The position numbers were made by a program, and so were the translations under genes. The notes beneath the pieces are model-generated. The model searched no databases. It saw only the letters and a list, made by a program, of their open reading frames with translations, and was not told the origin of the DNA. Below are positions 8,602 to 17,986 of a DNA stretch of 64,000 bases, piece by piece. Source of the DNA: Bacteroidota bacterium (lineage in GTDB: Bacteria; Bacteroidota; Ignavibacteria; Kryptoniales; JAKASW01); NCBI GenBank assembly GCA_021845665.1, contig JAJZVO010000022.1, positions 1 through 64,000 on the forward strand, given 5' to 3'. The stretch's first letter is position 1; every line of letters begins with the position of its first letter.

Positions 8602-9896
8602 AGTTTATTTCCTTTCTTAGCTTCATTTTCTATTGCACTCTTTCCGATATCGTGGCGATAAAACATGCCGTCGAAGCGGACCTGTCTCAGGTGTCCGTAC
8701 GCGGTCTGTGCCGCTTTAGAGATGCTGCCGGCCGGATCGGTTCCCGTCACCCCCAGTACTCTCCCTCCGGACGTAACGACTTTGCCGTCCGATCTCGTCG
8801 ACCCCGAGTGGAGTACCTTCACGTTTTCACCCTTCACATCCAGGCCGGTAATTTCCTTCCCACTCTCATGATAATCGGGATATCCTTTGGATGCCGCGAT
8901 AACACAGACCGATGCGGCGCCATTCAAGCTCAATTTATAGGAAGAGATCGACCGGTTAGCGCTTGCTTCAAGCAGGCCAAGGACGGATGAATCGATCAGC
9001 TGAAGCACCGCCTGAGTCTCGGGATCACCGAACCGGACATTGAACTCGACCACCTTCGGCCCTTCCGGAGTAAGCATCATTCCGCAGTAAAGGCAGCCTT
9101 TGAACGGGAAGCCTTCCGCGGCGGTTCCCTCAAGGACCTTCTCGATGACTTCGGATTTTATCACCGCCATCTCGCGGTCGCCGACAAACGGCGTGGGTGC
9201 AAATGCGCCCATGCCGCCGGTATTCTTGCCGGTGTCGTTATCGCCCGAGCGTTTGTGGTCTTGCGCAGGCGGGAGGACGAGATAGTCCTTTCCGTCTGTG
9301 ATGGCGAAGACGGAGGCTTCCAGGCCGGTCATAAACTCTTCGACTACGACTCTCTCACCGGCTCCGCCGAATATTTTCTTGACGAAAAGTCTATCCAGTT
9401 CTCCCTCGGCGTCCTTCGCCGACTCGACGATCGAGACGCCCTTGCCGGCCGCGAGTCCGTCAGCCTTCAACACCCGTGGGTAAGAAGAGCGTTTCAAGTA
9501 GTCGAGAAGATCGTTCTGCTGCTGGATTGTGAACGACTGGAAAGCGGCGGTTGGGATCTTCCATCTTTTCATGAACTCTTTGGCAAACACCTTGCTCGTC
9601 TCGAGACGCGCAGCGAGCTTCTTCGGGCCGAAGACCGTTTTTCCCCGCGACTCAAAGGCATCGACGATTCCGGCAGCAAGGGGAACCTCCGGGCCGACCA
9701 CGGTGAAGTCGATCCGACGGTCGTCGACAAATCTAAGTAGCGGCAAGATGTCGTTGGCTTTGATATCGACAAGCTCTGCCTGATTTCCAATGCCGGCGTT
9801 TCCGGGGGCACAAAAGACTTTGGCATCCTTCTCGCGAGAGATCGCGTCCACGATGGCATGCTCGCGCCCGCCGCTTCCGATAACCATGACCTTCAA
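8598..9896 (-). CDS. purD: Phosphoribosylamine-glycine ligase PurD
   Basis: 432-aa ATP-grasp ligase that joins glycine to 5-phosphoribosylamine in step 2 of purine synthesis. It shows the N-terminal GSGGREHAI, the ATP-grasp segments LKADGLAAGKGV and VVEEFMTGLEASVF, the HKRSGDNDTGKNTGGMGA loop, and the C-terminal NVRFGDPETQ. The TTG at 9896 gives the family-typical start MKVMVIGSGG and overlaps the stop of the glycosyltransferase upstream as TTGA; a later ATG (9887) would cut into the first strand. A G-rich site precedes the TTG. guaB, another purine gene, lies 2.5 kb upstream on the same strand. Confidence 0.95.
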   Translation of the reverse strand: MKVMVIGSGGREHAIVDAISREKDAKVFCAPGNAGIGNQAELVDIKANDILPLLRFVDDRRIDFTVVGPEVPLAAGIVDAFESRGKTVFGPKKLAARLETSKVFAKEFMKRWKIPTAAFQSFTIQQQNDLLDYLKRSSYPRVLKADGLAAGKGVSIVESAKDAEGELDRLFVKKIFGGAGERVVVEEFMTGLEASVFAITDGKDYLVLPPAQDHKRSGDNDTGKNTGGMGAFAPTPFVGDREMAVIKSEVIEKVLEGTAAEGFPFKGCLYCGMMLTPEGPKVVEFNVRFGDPETQAVLQLIDSSVLGLLEASANRSISSYKLSLNGAASVCVIAASKGYPDYHESGKEITGLDVKGENVKVLHSGSTRSDGKVVTSGGRVLGVTGTDPAGSISKAAQTAYGHLRQVRFDGMFYRHDIGKSAIENEAKKGNKL

Positions 9897-11209
9897 TGTA
9901 CCACCCCCATTTTTGCATAGGATCCCCTATAGTCGAGCTGGCTGGACAACTCTCTGGCAAGCTCGCCGGTCAGTTTGATTCTGTCGTAGTAATGTGCGAA
10001 CTCGGGATCGATCTCGGGGAGCTGATTTTTTTCCCAGAGGGCATAATACTCGATTATCGCCTTCTTGATGCCCTGGACATCGTCCGGATTTACCACTCTT
10101 CCCGCTTTCGATTCAGTAATGGTGCTTCTTGCCACACCGTTCGGCACGAGTCCGAAGATCGGCTTCCTGCTTCCGATATACTCGAACAGCTTTCCGGTCG
10201 ATACCATATCTTCACCTCGGCCGTTGCCGATGGTCAACCAAAGGACGTCGCTGGTAAGAAGATACCGCATTGCCGACTTATGGTCTAAGTAACCGAAGAT
10301 CTTCACAACATCCTGAAGCTCGAGCGACTCGATAAGCGCGAGGTTCTCTTTTCTAAAGGTGCCGATAAACACGGCCTCGATCTTTTTTCTGTACCCGGGA
10401 TGCTCTTTCAAGACTTCAGACAGCGCCCTGAGGAAATATTTCGGAGTCCTGTTCCTGTAAAACGTTCCGGAATAGGTGAACCGCATCCTGTCGGAATAAG
10501 GAAGTTTCAGAGCGTCCTCGACCTGGAAGTCGGCAGGATCATATCCCTGCGGTATGATTGCGATGTCATTATAGTCCAGGAAACGGTACCGCCTGATCAT
10601 AAGTTCTTTGATTCTGCGATTGATGGTGATGATCTTGCTTGACGCCCTGAGCACTTTTTTTTCAAGTTTCTGATGAAGGACTTTATGGTACGGCGTAAGG
10701 TAAAAGTGGAGCGGGTTATCCACCCATGCGTCGCGGTAATCGACGACGAGCGGGATTCCGAACTCATTTGAGAGTGCCATGCCGATAAGGTGGCACGTAT
10801 AAGGGGGGGCGGTAGATAGGATCACATCGAATTTCTCTTCCCGCATGAGCTTTCTTGCGGCCTTCAACGCTTCGTGCTTCCAGCCGACCTTGTTGTCGGG
10901 AATGAACACGGCCTGACTGACGCCACTCATGAAATTTCGCAGTTTCTCATGGGGCATTTTCACGGGCTTGCCCGCTTCGAAAAGGCGAGTGGGATCGATA
11001 GAGTTGGTCCTAATTGTCCTGATCTTATTCTCGTTCATCTCTCTGAGCATTCCGTAGTCGAGTGCGTAGTAAGCGGTCGGTGTCACGGTCAATACCGTCG
11101 GTTCCCAATCATATTTTGGCAGGTATTTGACAAACTTCAACGTTCTTTGCACGCCGCTTAACCCCATCGGAGGGAAATAGTAGGCGATCACGAGTACTTT
11201 ATTTTCCAT
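9893..11209 (-). CDS. Glycosyltransferase, GT4-like (GT-B fold)
   Basis: 438 aa. It begins with the GT-B pattern VLVIAYYFPPMGLSGVQR, which includes the donor/acceptor glycine loop of GT4-type enzymes. It has an N-terminal Rossmann half (DVILSTAPPYTCHL, VVDYRDAWVDNP) and a C-terminal half with YSGTFYRNR-P, KIFGYLDHKSA and the GKLFEYIGSRKPIFG donor-binding segment. Predicted cytoplasmic or membrane-associated sugar transferase; donor and acceptor are unknown. It shares a four-base overlap with purD and follows the Xaa-Pro peptidase gene after 47 bases. Confidence 0.82.
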   Translation of the reverse strand: MENKVLVIAYYFPPMGLSGVQRTLKFVKYLPKYDWEPTVLTVTPTAYYALDYGMLREMNENKIRTIRTNSIDPTRLFEAGKPVKMPHEKLRNFMSGVSQAVFIPDNKVGWKHEALKAARKLMREEKFDVILSTAPPYTCHLIGMALSNEFGIPLVVDYRDAWVDNPLHFYLTPYHKVLHQKLEKKVLRASSKIITINRRIKELMIRRYRFLDYNDIAIIPQGYDPADFQVEDALKLPYSDRMRFTYSGTFYRNRTPKYFLRALSEVLKEHPGYRKKIEAVFIGTFRKENLALIESLELQDVVKIFGYLDHKSAMRYLLTSDVLWLTIGNGRGEDMVSTGKLFEYIGSRKPIFGLVPNGVARSTITESKAGRVVNPDDVQGIKKAIIEYYALWEKNQLPEIDPEFAHYYDRIKLTGELARELSSQLDYRGSYAKMGVVH

Positions 11210-11256
11210 TCTCCCTAATTCCTTTATTCAGCCAACAGGCAGACGACATGAAAAAT

Positions 11257-12375
11257 TCAATGTCTGCCGTAGGCTGAAATATAGTAATCTGCTTCCTTAG
11301 AAAAATGTGAAAGTTGTTCCACTCCATCTTTGGTTACAAGGAAGTCGTCTTCGATTCTTACTCCACCAAGCCGTGGGACATAAATGCCCGGTTCGATAGT
11401 AATCACATTTCCTTCTTCCAGCACATCTTCACTAACCCTTGACACTCTCGGCAGTTCATGAATTCTTAGTCCGACACCGTGTCCGGTGCCGTGTCCAAAA
11501 AATTTCCCGTATCCTTTTCTTTCGATGTAATCCCGGGCGGCCTTATCGACTTTATTCGCTTTTATGCCGGCACGGGCCGCTGCGATTCCTCTAGACTGTG
11601 CATCACGGACGACGCTGTAAATCTTCACGAGTTCGGGTTTCGACTTCAGTCCGGTCAGGAAGGTGCGGGTGATATCGGAGGCGTAACCGTCGTAAAGGCA
11701 TCCAAAGTCTATGGTGACGAATTCACCGGCGTTCACTTCTTTGCCGGAAGCCACGCCGTGCGGCATTGCGCCGCGAACTCCACTCGCAACTATGGTCTCG
11801 AACGAAATCCCAGATGCGCCGATGATCTTCTGGTTGAACTCCAGCATAGCGGCAATGTCGGTCTCAGTTTTGCCCCGCCAATCTTCCTGTACCAGCACAT
11901 CGAGTGCATTACTACTGATAGTACATGCCTGACGGATTCTCGAGACTTCCGCTTTTGTTTTCACGGCCGCAAGTTTCTCCAGCACCTGAGATGTCCTGAC
12001 AAATTTGCATCCGGCGATTTTCTCCTGCAGTTCAGCGAACATCCCGACTTGGAGAGTATCTTCGATGCCGATCGAAAGCTGCCTCGATTTCCGGAAGAAC
12101 CGTCGTCCAATGAAGTCAAACAGGTTACCGGAATAGATGACAGTTTCGCAGCTAACCACCTGGTGCGATGCCTGCGTTTTGTACCTGAAATCGGTAAGGA
12201 AGAAGGCGCTGTCACGGAAAACAAGGCAGAACCCGGAAGTTCCGGTGAAAGTCGTCAGGTAGCGGACGTTCGGTAATTCGGCCACGAAGAACGCGTCGAG
12301 TGAATTCCTTCTCATATTGGCTTGAATATCCGCGACGAATCCGCGGGAGTCTTTCTGCAAGTCAGTAGGTTTCAT
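11257..12375 (-). CDS. Xaa-Pro aminopeptidase/dipeptidase (M24 family)
   Basis: 372 aa with the creatinase-like N-terminal domain and the pita-bread M24 catalytic domain. The metal ligands are visible in order: [19 protein letters not shown] (two Asp), [14 protein letters not shown] (His), TIEPGIYVP (Glu) and GVRIEDD (Glu). The enzyme removes N-terminal residues next to proline in the cytosol, using two metal ions. Its ATG overlaps the guaB stop as ATGA, so it is probably co-translated with IMP dehydrogenase. Confidence 0.92.
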   Translation of the reverse strand: MKPTDLQKDSRGFVADIQANMRRNSLDAFFVAELPNVRYLTTFTGTSGFCLVFRDSAFFLTDFRYKTQASHQVVSCETVIYSGNLFDFIGRRFFRKSRQLSIGIEDTLQVGMFAELQEKIAGCKFVRTSQVLEKLAAVKTKAEVSRIRQACTISSNALDVLVQEDWRGKTETDIAAMLEFNQKIIGASGISFETIVASGVRGAMPHGVASGKEVNAGEFVTIDFGCLYDGYASDITRTFLTGLKSKPELVKIYSVVRDAQSRGIAAARAGIKANKVDKAARDYIERKGYGKFFGHGTGHGVGLRIHELPRVSRVSEDVLEEGNVITIEPGIYVPRLGGVRIEDDFLVTKDGVEQLSHFSKEADYYISAYGRH

Positions 12376-13838
12376 AGATGGTAATTCGGTGGTTCTTTGA
12401 CAATCTCGACATCGTGCGGGTGGCTTTCGGTAAGTCCGGCAGAGGTTATCTTCACAAACCTGCCGTTCTTTTTCAATTCAGCCACCGTCCTACACCCTTC
12501 GTAGCCCATAGCAGCTCTCAATCCTCCCACCATCTGGTAGACGGTGTCGCTGAGAGGTCCGCGGTAAGGGACACGCCCCTCGATTCCCTCAGGGACAAGC
12601 TTCTTGATATCATCCTCGACGTCTTGGAAATATCGGTCGCTGCTTCCGGCTTTCATAGCTTCGAGCGAGCCCATGCCACGATAAGCTTTATAAGCTCTCC
12701 CTTCGTAAAGCACCTTCTCGCCGGGACTTTCCTCGACTCCCGCAAACAAGTTTCCAACCATCACGCTATCTGCACCGGCGGCAATTGCCTTGGCTATATC
12801 GCCAGTCTGTTTGATGCCGCCATCGGCAATGATCGGTACTCCGTATTTTGCCGCAGCCGCAGAGCACTCCATGACGGCGGTGATTTGCGGAACGCCAATA
12901 CCGGCCACGATCCGGGTCGTACAAATGCTCCCCGGTCCGATTCCGACCTTCACCGCATCGGCACCTGCCTTGATCAGAGCCAGAGTGGCTTCTTTTGTGC
13001 CGACATTACCGGCGACGACCTGCAATTCGGGGAATTTCTTTTTGACAGTTTTTACCATTTCGAGGACACCGTGAGAGTGGCCGTGAGCGGTATCAACGAT
13101 AACGACATCCACGCCCGCCTTCGCAAGTGCCTCGACTCGCTCGATAGTCTCAGCCTTCACACCCACGGCGGCTCCAACCCTCAACCTTCCGCGGTCATCT
13201 TTGCAAGCATTCGGGTGACGTTTCTTCTTCTGAATATCTTTGAATGTGATCAACCCACGCAGTCTTCCCGTGCTGTCGACTACCGGCAGTTTCTCGACCT
13301 TGTGCTTTTGAAGAATCTTTTCCGCGTCTTCGAGTGTCGTCCCGACTTTCGCCGTAACGAGATGCTCGGTTGTCATGAACTCAGAGACTTTCCGGTCATG
13401 ATCGTCGACAAACCTGAGATCCCTGTTCGTAAGTATGCCGACAAGGAGTTCTCCTTTCACAATCGGGATTCCCGAGATATGGTAATTATTCATGAGCGCG
13501 ACTGCCTCGCGGACCGTATGGTCCGGGCCGAGAGTAACCGGGTCCGAGATCATTCCGCTTTCCGAGCGCTTAACATGGTCGACCTCATCGGCCTGGTGAG
13601 CAATCGAGAAATTTTTGTGAATTATCCCGATTCCTCCCTCGCGTGCGAGTGCGATAGCCAAATCGCTTTCAGTGACCGTATCCATGGCTGCGCTCACGAG
13701 TGGGATATTAAGTTCTATACCGCGCGTGAACTTTGTGCGCACGTCGGTATCCCGCGGCAAAACCCTGGAATAACTTGGGACCAACAAAACATCATCAAAC
13801 GTCAATGCATCACCAATGATCTTACCATTCGTCTTCAT
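12372..13838 (-). CDS. guaB: Inosine-5'-monophosphate dehydrogenase
   Basis: 488-aa enzyme that oxidises IMP to XMP, the committed step to GMP. The catalytic cysteine sits in GSICTTR at about residue 306. Two CBS domains occupy about residues 95-215, and the IMP-binding ADGGI and YRGMGSL segments follow. Length and layout are those of bacterial IMPDH. The ATG at 13838 is preceded by GGAGAAGAG. It heads the purine part of this minus-strand run. Confidence 0.96.
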   Translation of the reverse strand: MKTNGKIIGDALTFDDVLLVPSYSRVLPRDTDVRTKFTRGIELNIPLVSAAMDTVTESDLAIALAREGGIGIIHKNFSIAHQADEVDHVKRSESGMISDPVTLGPDHTVREAVALMNNYHISGIPIVKGELLVGILTNRDLRFVDDHDRKVSEFMTTEHLVTAKVGTTLEDAEKILQKHKVEKLPVVDSTGRLRGLITFKDIQKKKRHPNACKDDRGRLRVGAAVGVKAETIERVEALAKAGVDVVIVDTAHGHSHGVLEMVKTVKKKFPELQVVAGNVGTKEATLALIKAGADAVKVGIGPGSICTTRIVAGIGVPQITAVMECSAAAAKYGVPIIADGGIKQTGDIAKAIAAGADSVMVGNLFAGVEESPGEKVLYEGRAYKAYRGMGSLEAMKAGSSDRYFQDVEDDIKKLVPEGIEGRVPYRGPLSDTVYQMVGGLRAAMGYEGCRTVAELKKNGRFVKITSAGLTESHPHDVEIVKEPPNYHL

Positions 13839-13941
13839 TTATCTCTTCTCCGATTGCTTTCTGAATATTACTTTCTAAAACTCATTCCAGCCGCGCTCCC
13901 GCCCTTCATGCACGAGCATCGTGGATATCGCGAGGGATGCC

Positions 13942-15111
13942 TCACGAAAACGCCTGTATTCCGGTAATGTCGGCGCCGATCACAAGTGTATGAATATCAT
14001 GTGTACCTTCGTAAGTGTACACGCTTTCGAGATTAGCCATGTGTCTCATAACAGGATATTCATCGAGAATTCCGTTCGCGCCGAGTATGGTTCTCGCAAG
14101 GCGGGCTATCTCGAGAGCGAAATGGACATTGTTGCGTTTGGCCATGGATACCTGTACCGGCTTATGCTTGTCCTGATCTTTCAGTCTTCCAAGCTGGAGG
14201 ACGAGAAGCTGCGCCTTCGTGATCTCGGTAAGCATGAAGACAAGTTTTTCCTGTGTGATCTGGAAAGCGGCGATAGGTTTGTCAAATTGTATTCTTGACT
14301 TCGCATAGTTGAGTGCAGTGTCATAGCACGCCATTGCAGAACCGATTGCTCCCCACGCAATGCCGTAACGGGCCTGGTCCAGACACATAAGCGGCGATCT
14401 CAGTCCGACGGTTTTGGGAAGGAGGTTCTCTGCGGGGATCTCGCAATCCTGGAACACCAATTCACTCGTCACCGACGCGCGGAGGGAGTGCTTCCCTTTC
14501 ATTTCGGGTGCGCTGAAACCGTTCGTCCCTTTTTCAACGAGGAAACCTCTGACTTTCCCATCGAGCTTTGCCCAAACCACAGCGACATCGGCAATGGTGC
14601 CGTTGGTAATCCACATCTTGGCGCCGTTCAGGATATACCTATCCCCTTTTTTCTCCGCGCGAGTTTTCATTCCTCCCGGATTCGAGCCGAAGTCAGGTTC
14701 AGTTAGACCGAAGCATCCGATGGCCTCGCCCCTGGCAAGTTTTGGAAGCCATTTGTCCTTTTGCTGGTCGGTACCGAAAACAAAGATCGGGTACATCACG
14801 AGACCGCTCTGTACTGAAGCGAAGCTTCTGATGCTTGAATCGCCGCGCTCGAGTTCCTGCATGATAAGACCGTAGGAAATGTTGTTCATCTCCGCACAAC
14901 CATATTTTGATGGGAGTGTCGGTCCGAGGAATCCGAGATCGCCCATTCTCTTGACCAAATGGACTGGAAAGGCTCCCTCCCTGAAGTGTCTCTCGATAAT
15001 CGGTACAACTTCTCTGGAGACAAAGTCGCGCACGGTATCCCTGACAAGTCTTTCTTCTGCGGTAAGGAGACTTTCAGTATTGAAATAGTCAACGCCGCCA
15101 AACTGTACCAT
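13942..15111 (-). CDS. Acyl-CoA dehydrogenase (glutaryl-CoA dehydrogenase-like)
   Basis: 389-aa FAD-dependent acyl-CoA dehydrogenase. It carries GCFGLTEPDFGSNPG and the FAD-dimer segment SRIQFDKPIAAFQ, and ends with the catalytic glutamate in YTYEGTHDIH (about residue 368). The YEGT context and the phrases SGLVMYPI and GNGFSAPE-like surroundings resemble glutaryl-CoA dehydrogenases more than short-chain enzymes, though the decarboxylating activity cannot be confirmed by eye. A 103-base gap separates it from guaB. Confidence 0.88.
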   Translation of the reverse strand: MVQFGGVDYFNTESLLTAEERLVRDTVRDFVSREVVPIIERHFREGAFPVHLVKRMGDLGFLGPTLPSKYGCAEMNNISYGLIMQELERGDSSIRSFASVQSGLVMYPIFVFGTDQQKDKWLPKLARGEAIGCFGLTEPDFGSNPGGMKTRAEKKGDRYILNGAKMWITNGTIADVAVVWAKLDGKVRGFLVEKGTNGFSAPEMKGKHSLRASVTSELVFQDCEIPAENLLPKTVGLRSPLMCLDQARYGIAWGAIGSAMACYDTALNYAKSRIQFDKPIAAFQITQEKLVFMLTEITKAQLLVLQLGRLKDQDKHKPVQVSMAKRNNVHFALEIARLARTILGANGILDEYPVMRHMANLESVYTYEGTHDIHTLVIGADITGIQAFS

Positions 15112-15662
15112 CGCAACCTCTAGATTCTGGTGGGTTCATTCCGGCGGCGCGTCGGCTGTAAACGGCGCCCGGCGGAACATATGTTTAGATAATTACGAGC
15201 CCGCTTGTGGCAGGCTTGGTTGGCTGAAAAATTAGCCAAGAAGTGGCTCAGAATCAAGGTTCAGAGGAAAAACGGGGGTGCGACAAAAATATAACGCACC
15301 ATCGGCATCCATTAAAAATGGACGCCTGTGAAGGTGCCCGAAACCCCGAATGGGGTTTTGAGACTTTTTGAGCCCTTCATTTTAATGAATGGCGATAGTT
15401 TCACAAATTTGTCGCACACCCAGAGAAAACCATAACATCGGCAACCGATAGTGAGGAGAATCCGCAGCCGTTCGTTCAACTCAGATCTCAATTTCAGGCA
15501 TTCGCGTTCCAGATGGGGCACTCATTTTCCGACCCAGGAGTGAGCCGTGCATCGCGTTCGTGAGTTTCCTGCCCGCCCTTATGGATGAACGGTCGCCACC
15601 TGTTTCCCATGCATCAGATGGACACCGTACTCACCTTTACGAATTACCAACCAAGCGCGCTG
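15112..15662. other. Intergenic region, 551 bases, no credible gene
   Basis: This stretch separates the acyl-CoA dehydrogenase gene from the GH18 gene, both on the minus strand. It holds a small hairpin at 15220-15239 (TTGGCT, 8-base loop, AGCCAA) and a larger inverted-repeat element at 15277-15420. The only open frame of note, about 69 codons on the minus strand over 15312-15521, is made largely of the hairpin sequences and shows no known domain. Confidence 0.7.
15277..15420. repeat. 144-bp element with terminal inverted repeats and three inner hairpins
   Basis: The left end (15277-15290) reads GGTGCGACAAAAAT and the right end (15405-15420) reads AAATTTGTCGCACACC, so GTGCGACAAA is mirrored as TTTGTCGCAC. 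Between them are three palindromes: TCCATT-AAA-AATGGA near 15309, AAACCCC-GAAT-GGGGTTT near 15344, and TTCATT-TT-AATGAA near 15377. The whole element could fold on itself in either strand. It looks like a miniature inverted-repeat element or a structured RNA/terminator block. No flanking target duplication is obvious, and no second copy was seen in the window. Confidence 0.55.
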
Positions 15663-16748
15663 TCAGTTGATCCTCTCTGTCTTCACTTGCTTACGGAGAA
15701 TCGGCCAGATCTTCGGGTCGCCGAGGCCGAGAAGCCACACAGATATCCCGCGAAGATGATATTTCTTCACGAGGGCGAGCTTTGGAGCAAACGATCTCGC
15801 GTTTTCCATGAAGAGCCAGTTGAAGGCTCCTCCTTCTTCCCAATATGCATAATTGACTTCCTGGCTTTTCATCCACCGCTCCTTTGCGCCGAACTCGTCG
15901 AGCAGGTTCTTTGCATCCGCATAACTTATCTCACTCCGGGTAGACCTTGCTCCTTCTTTCCCGTAAGCAACCGGATACCAGTAATCAGAATAGTTGGGTA
16001 TGCCGAGCGATATTTTGTCCGGAGGGACGCCGATGCTTAAGAGGTATTTGATCATTCCTATCATCCACGGAATTCCCGCAACGGGTCCAGGAGGCGTAAG
16101 GCTTGTGTTCTGATCATATGTCATGAACGATATGAAATCCCCCGCCGCTGCAATCGCGGGTATGTCGAAAGCGCCGCGCGTATTCTCATACCTGTTCCGC
16201 CAATAAGATGGATTGCCCGGTTCAGGTACAGGTTGATCCGATTTCACAATCGCCATCGAGATCTTGAAGCCATATTTGTGCAGGCTGTCGGCCGCCTGCC
16301 GGTAGAATGATGTGTAATTATCCCGATCGGTGAAAAAAATATTCTCGAGATCAAGCTGCCAACCGTAGTAATGGTACTGGCGGCCATAGAAGAGCATAAG
16401 TCTAATCGCCTCTCTCCTCGCTGCGGGATTGATCAGGAGTTTATGGATTCCCTTCTGATCTCCGGAAGCGACGAGCGGCATCACCTTTATGCCTTTCTCG
16501 CTGGAGATTCTCAGGACCCGGGGATCCACGAATCCCGACACGACGCCGTACTGATCGACGCCGTAAGCCGCCGGACAGATTATCGAAATCTGGTCTGCAT
16601 TTCGTACGAAGCTTTCATAGCTTTGTGGCGATCCAACAAGATAGAAGAGATTCTCGGAGGTGCATTTCTGAGCAAACGCCGGGGAGCTGACAAAGACGGA
16701 CATGATAAAGAAGAAAAGAGGGGGCAACTTGTGCTTCTGCAACATCAT
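15663..16748 (-). CDS. Secreted GH18-family (YaaH-like) glycoside hydrolase
   Basis: About 361 aa with a signal peptide (LPPLFFFIMSVFVSSPAFA). The GH18 catalytic strand reads GWQLDLENI: of the canonical DxxDxDxE, the last Asp and the catalytic Glu are kept while the first two positions are Tyr and Gln. This pattern resembles spore-germination YaaH-type GH18 enzymes more than true chitinases. FMTYDQN and the C-terminal ISVWLLGLGDPKIW are typical GH18 late-barrel segments. The ATG at 16748 is chosen because AGGAGA lies 8 bases before it; an in-frame GTG at 16781 lacks this. It follows the exporter operon on the same strand after 94 bases. The likely target is cell-wall or surface N-acetylglucosamine polymers. 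Confidence 0.78.
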   Translation of the reverse strand: MMLQKHKLPPLFFFIMSVFVSSPAFAQKCTSENLFYLVGSPQSYESFVRNADQISIICPAAYGVDQYGVVSGFVDPRVLRISSEKGIKVMPLVASGDQKGIHKLLINPAARREAIRLMLFYGRQYHYYGWQLDLENIFFTDRDNYTSFYRQAADSLHKYGFKISMAIVKSDQPVPEPGNPSYWRNRYENTRGAFDIPAIAAAGDFISFMTYDQNTSLTPPGPVAGIPWMIGMIKYLLSIGVPPDKISLGIPNYSDYWYPVAYGKEGARSTRSEISYADAKNLLDEFGAKERWMKSQEVNYAYWEEGGAFNWLFMENARSFAPKLALVKKYHLRGISVWLLGLGDPKIWPILRKQVKTERIN

Positions 16749-16842
16749 TTTGTATCTCCTGTAACCGATTGGTGGATTCACTAACTAAATAGTCAAATCG
16801 CACCAAATATCCAATCACTGCGTTCTGAAGTGAGATCTCCCG

Positions 16843-17985
16843 TCAGCGAAGCGAACGTCTGAAAGTATAGACGCTTAGCGAGAGGACGAGCGTACCAATT
16901 CCGAATAGGGCAAGAGTCTGGGGCCAGAGATCGGCAAAACCGTCTCCTTTCAGGAATATTCCACGGACGATTTCCATGAAATACCTGACCGGGACAAGGT
17001 ACGTAATGTATTGGAAAAATTTCGGCATGTTCTCGATCGGGAAAATGAAACCGGAGAGGATGAGCATCGGCATCATGACAAAGAACTGGGCAGTCATCGT
17101 CGCCTGCTGCTGAGTCTTGGAAATGGAAGAGACGAAGAGCCCGAGGCCCAGAGCCACCATAACGAATAACAAGCTCAAGATCACGAGCGTTAGGACATTT
17201 CCCCTGAGAGGGACATGAAAAACGTAGACGCTTACGAAAAGGACAAGGAACACTTCGACGATGCCAATCAACGTGAACGGGATCATCTTGCCGAGAATGA
17301 ACTCCAGATCGTGGAGGGGCGTAACGACTATCTGCTCGATGGTGCCATTCTCCTTTTCCTTCACTATGGCGAGAGAAGTAATCGTAAGAGTTATAACCAT
17401 GAGTACCATCACAAGGACCGCAGGCACCATGAAATTGACACTCTTAAGTTCCGGGTTGAACCATGCACGGGTCTGGGCAGTAACTTGAGGAAGATCGTTG
17501 ACATTTCTGATGAGGTCAAACTGCTCCGCCCTTTTGACGATAATATTGCGCGCATAGTTGAGGGCGATGACGCTCGCATAACTAAGTCCTATCCCGCTGG
17601 TGTTTGAATCGGAACCATCTGCTATCACGGCAAGCTGCGGAGTCCGTCCCGCCAGAATGTCTCTTCCGAAGTGCACCGGCACAATGATAGCCATGCCGGC
17701 AATTCCGCTTTTCAGGTAGTAGTCAATCTTATCGATGTTGTCGACGTGGGCGACAGGCTTGAAGTAGTCGGAGCTGGTATAGTGCGAGATCAGCTCCCTG
17801 CTTTGCTTTGTATTGTCCAGGTCGCAGATAACTATCGGGATATTCCTTACATCCACCGTTGCCGCATAGCCGAGAAGGACAAGCTGCAATACCGGAGCGA
17901 TGAAAAGCATGCCGAACATTCTCTTATCGCGCCTCAGCTGGAGGAATTCTTTTTTCACGACTCTCAAAATTCTTTTGACATTCAT
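16843..17985 (-). CDS. ABC-2 type permease of exporter (YbhR-like)
   Basis: 380-aa inner-membrane permease of the ABC-2 family. One membrane segment near residue 25-45 is followed by a large periplasmic domain (to about 175), then five more segments, including the ABC-2 core around EKENGTIEQIVVTPL and the PVRYFMEIVRGIFLKG loop near the C-terminus. It is paralogous to the permease upstream. The two probably form the heterodimeric membrane channel of a YbhFSR-like tripartite exporter. It is the last gene of the seven-gene run starting at the TetR gene. Confidence 0.88.
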   Translation of the reverse strand: MNVKRILRVVKKEFLQLRRDKRMFGMLFIAPVLQLVLLGYAATVDVRNIPIVICDLDNTKQSRELISHYTSSDYFKPVAHVDNIDKIDYYLKSGIAGMAIIVPVHFGRDILAGRTPQLAVIADGSDSNTSGIGLSYASVIALNYARNIIVKRAEQFDLIRNVNDLPQVTAQTRAWFNPELKSVNFMVPAVLVMVLMVITLTITSLAIVKEKENGTIEQIVVTPLHDLEFILGKMIPFTLIGIVEVFLVLFVSVYVFHVPLRGNVLTLVILSLLFVMVALGLGLFVSSISKTQQQATMTAQFFVMMPMLILSGFIFPIENMPKFFQYITYLVPVRYFMEIVRGIFLKGDGFADLWPQTLALFGIGTLVLSLSVYTFRRSLR

Positions 17986-17986
17986 C

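Noticed and set aside
12378-13967. 529-codon plus-strand open frame opposite guaB
   Set aside because: It is the antisense shadow of a clear IMP dehydrogenase gene and its translation has no domain features.
15312-15521. 69-codon minus-strand frame within the inverted-repeat element
   Set aside because: It is built mostly from the hairpin sequences and lacks a recognisable domain or start context.
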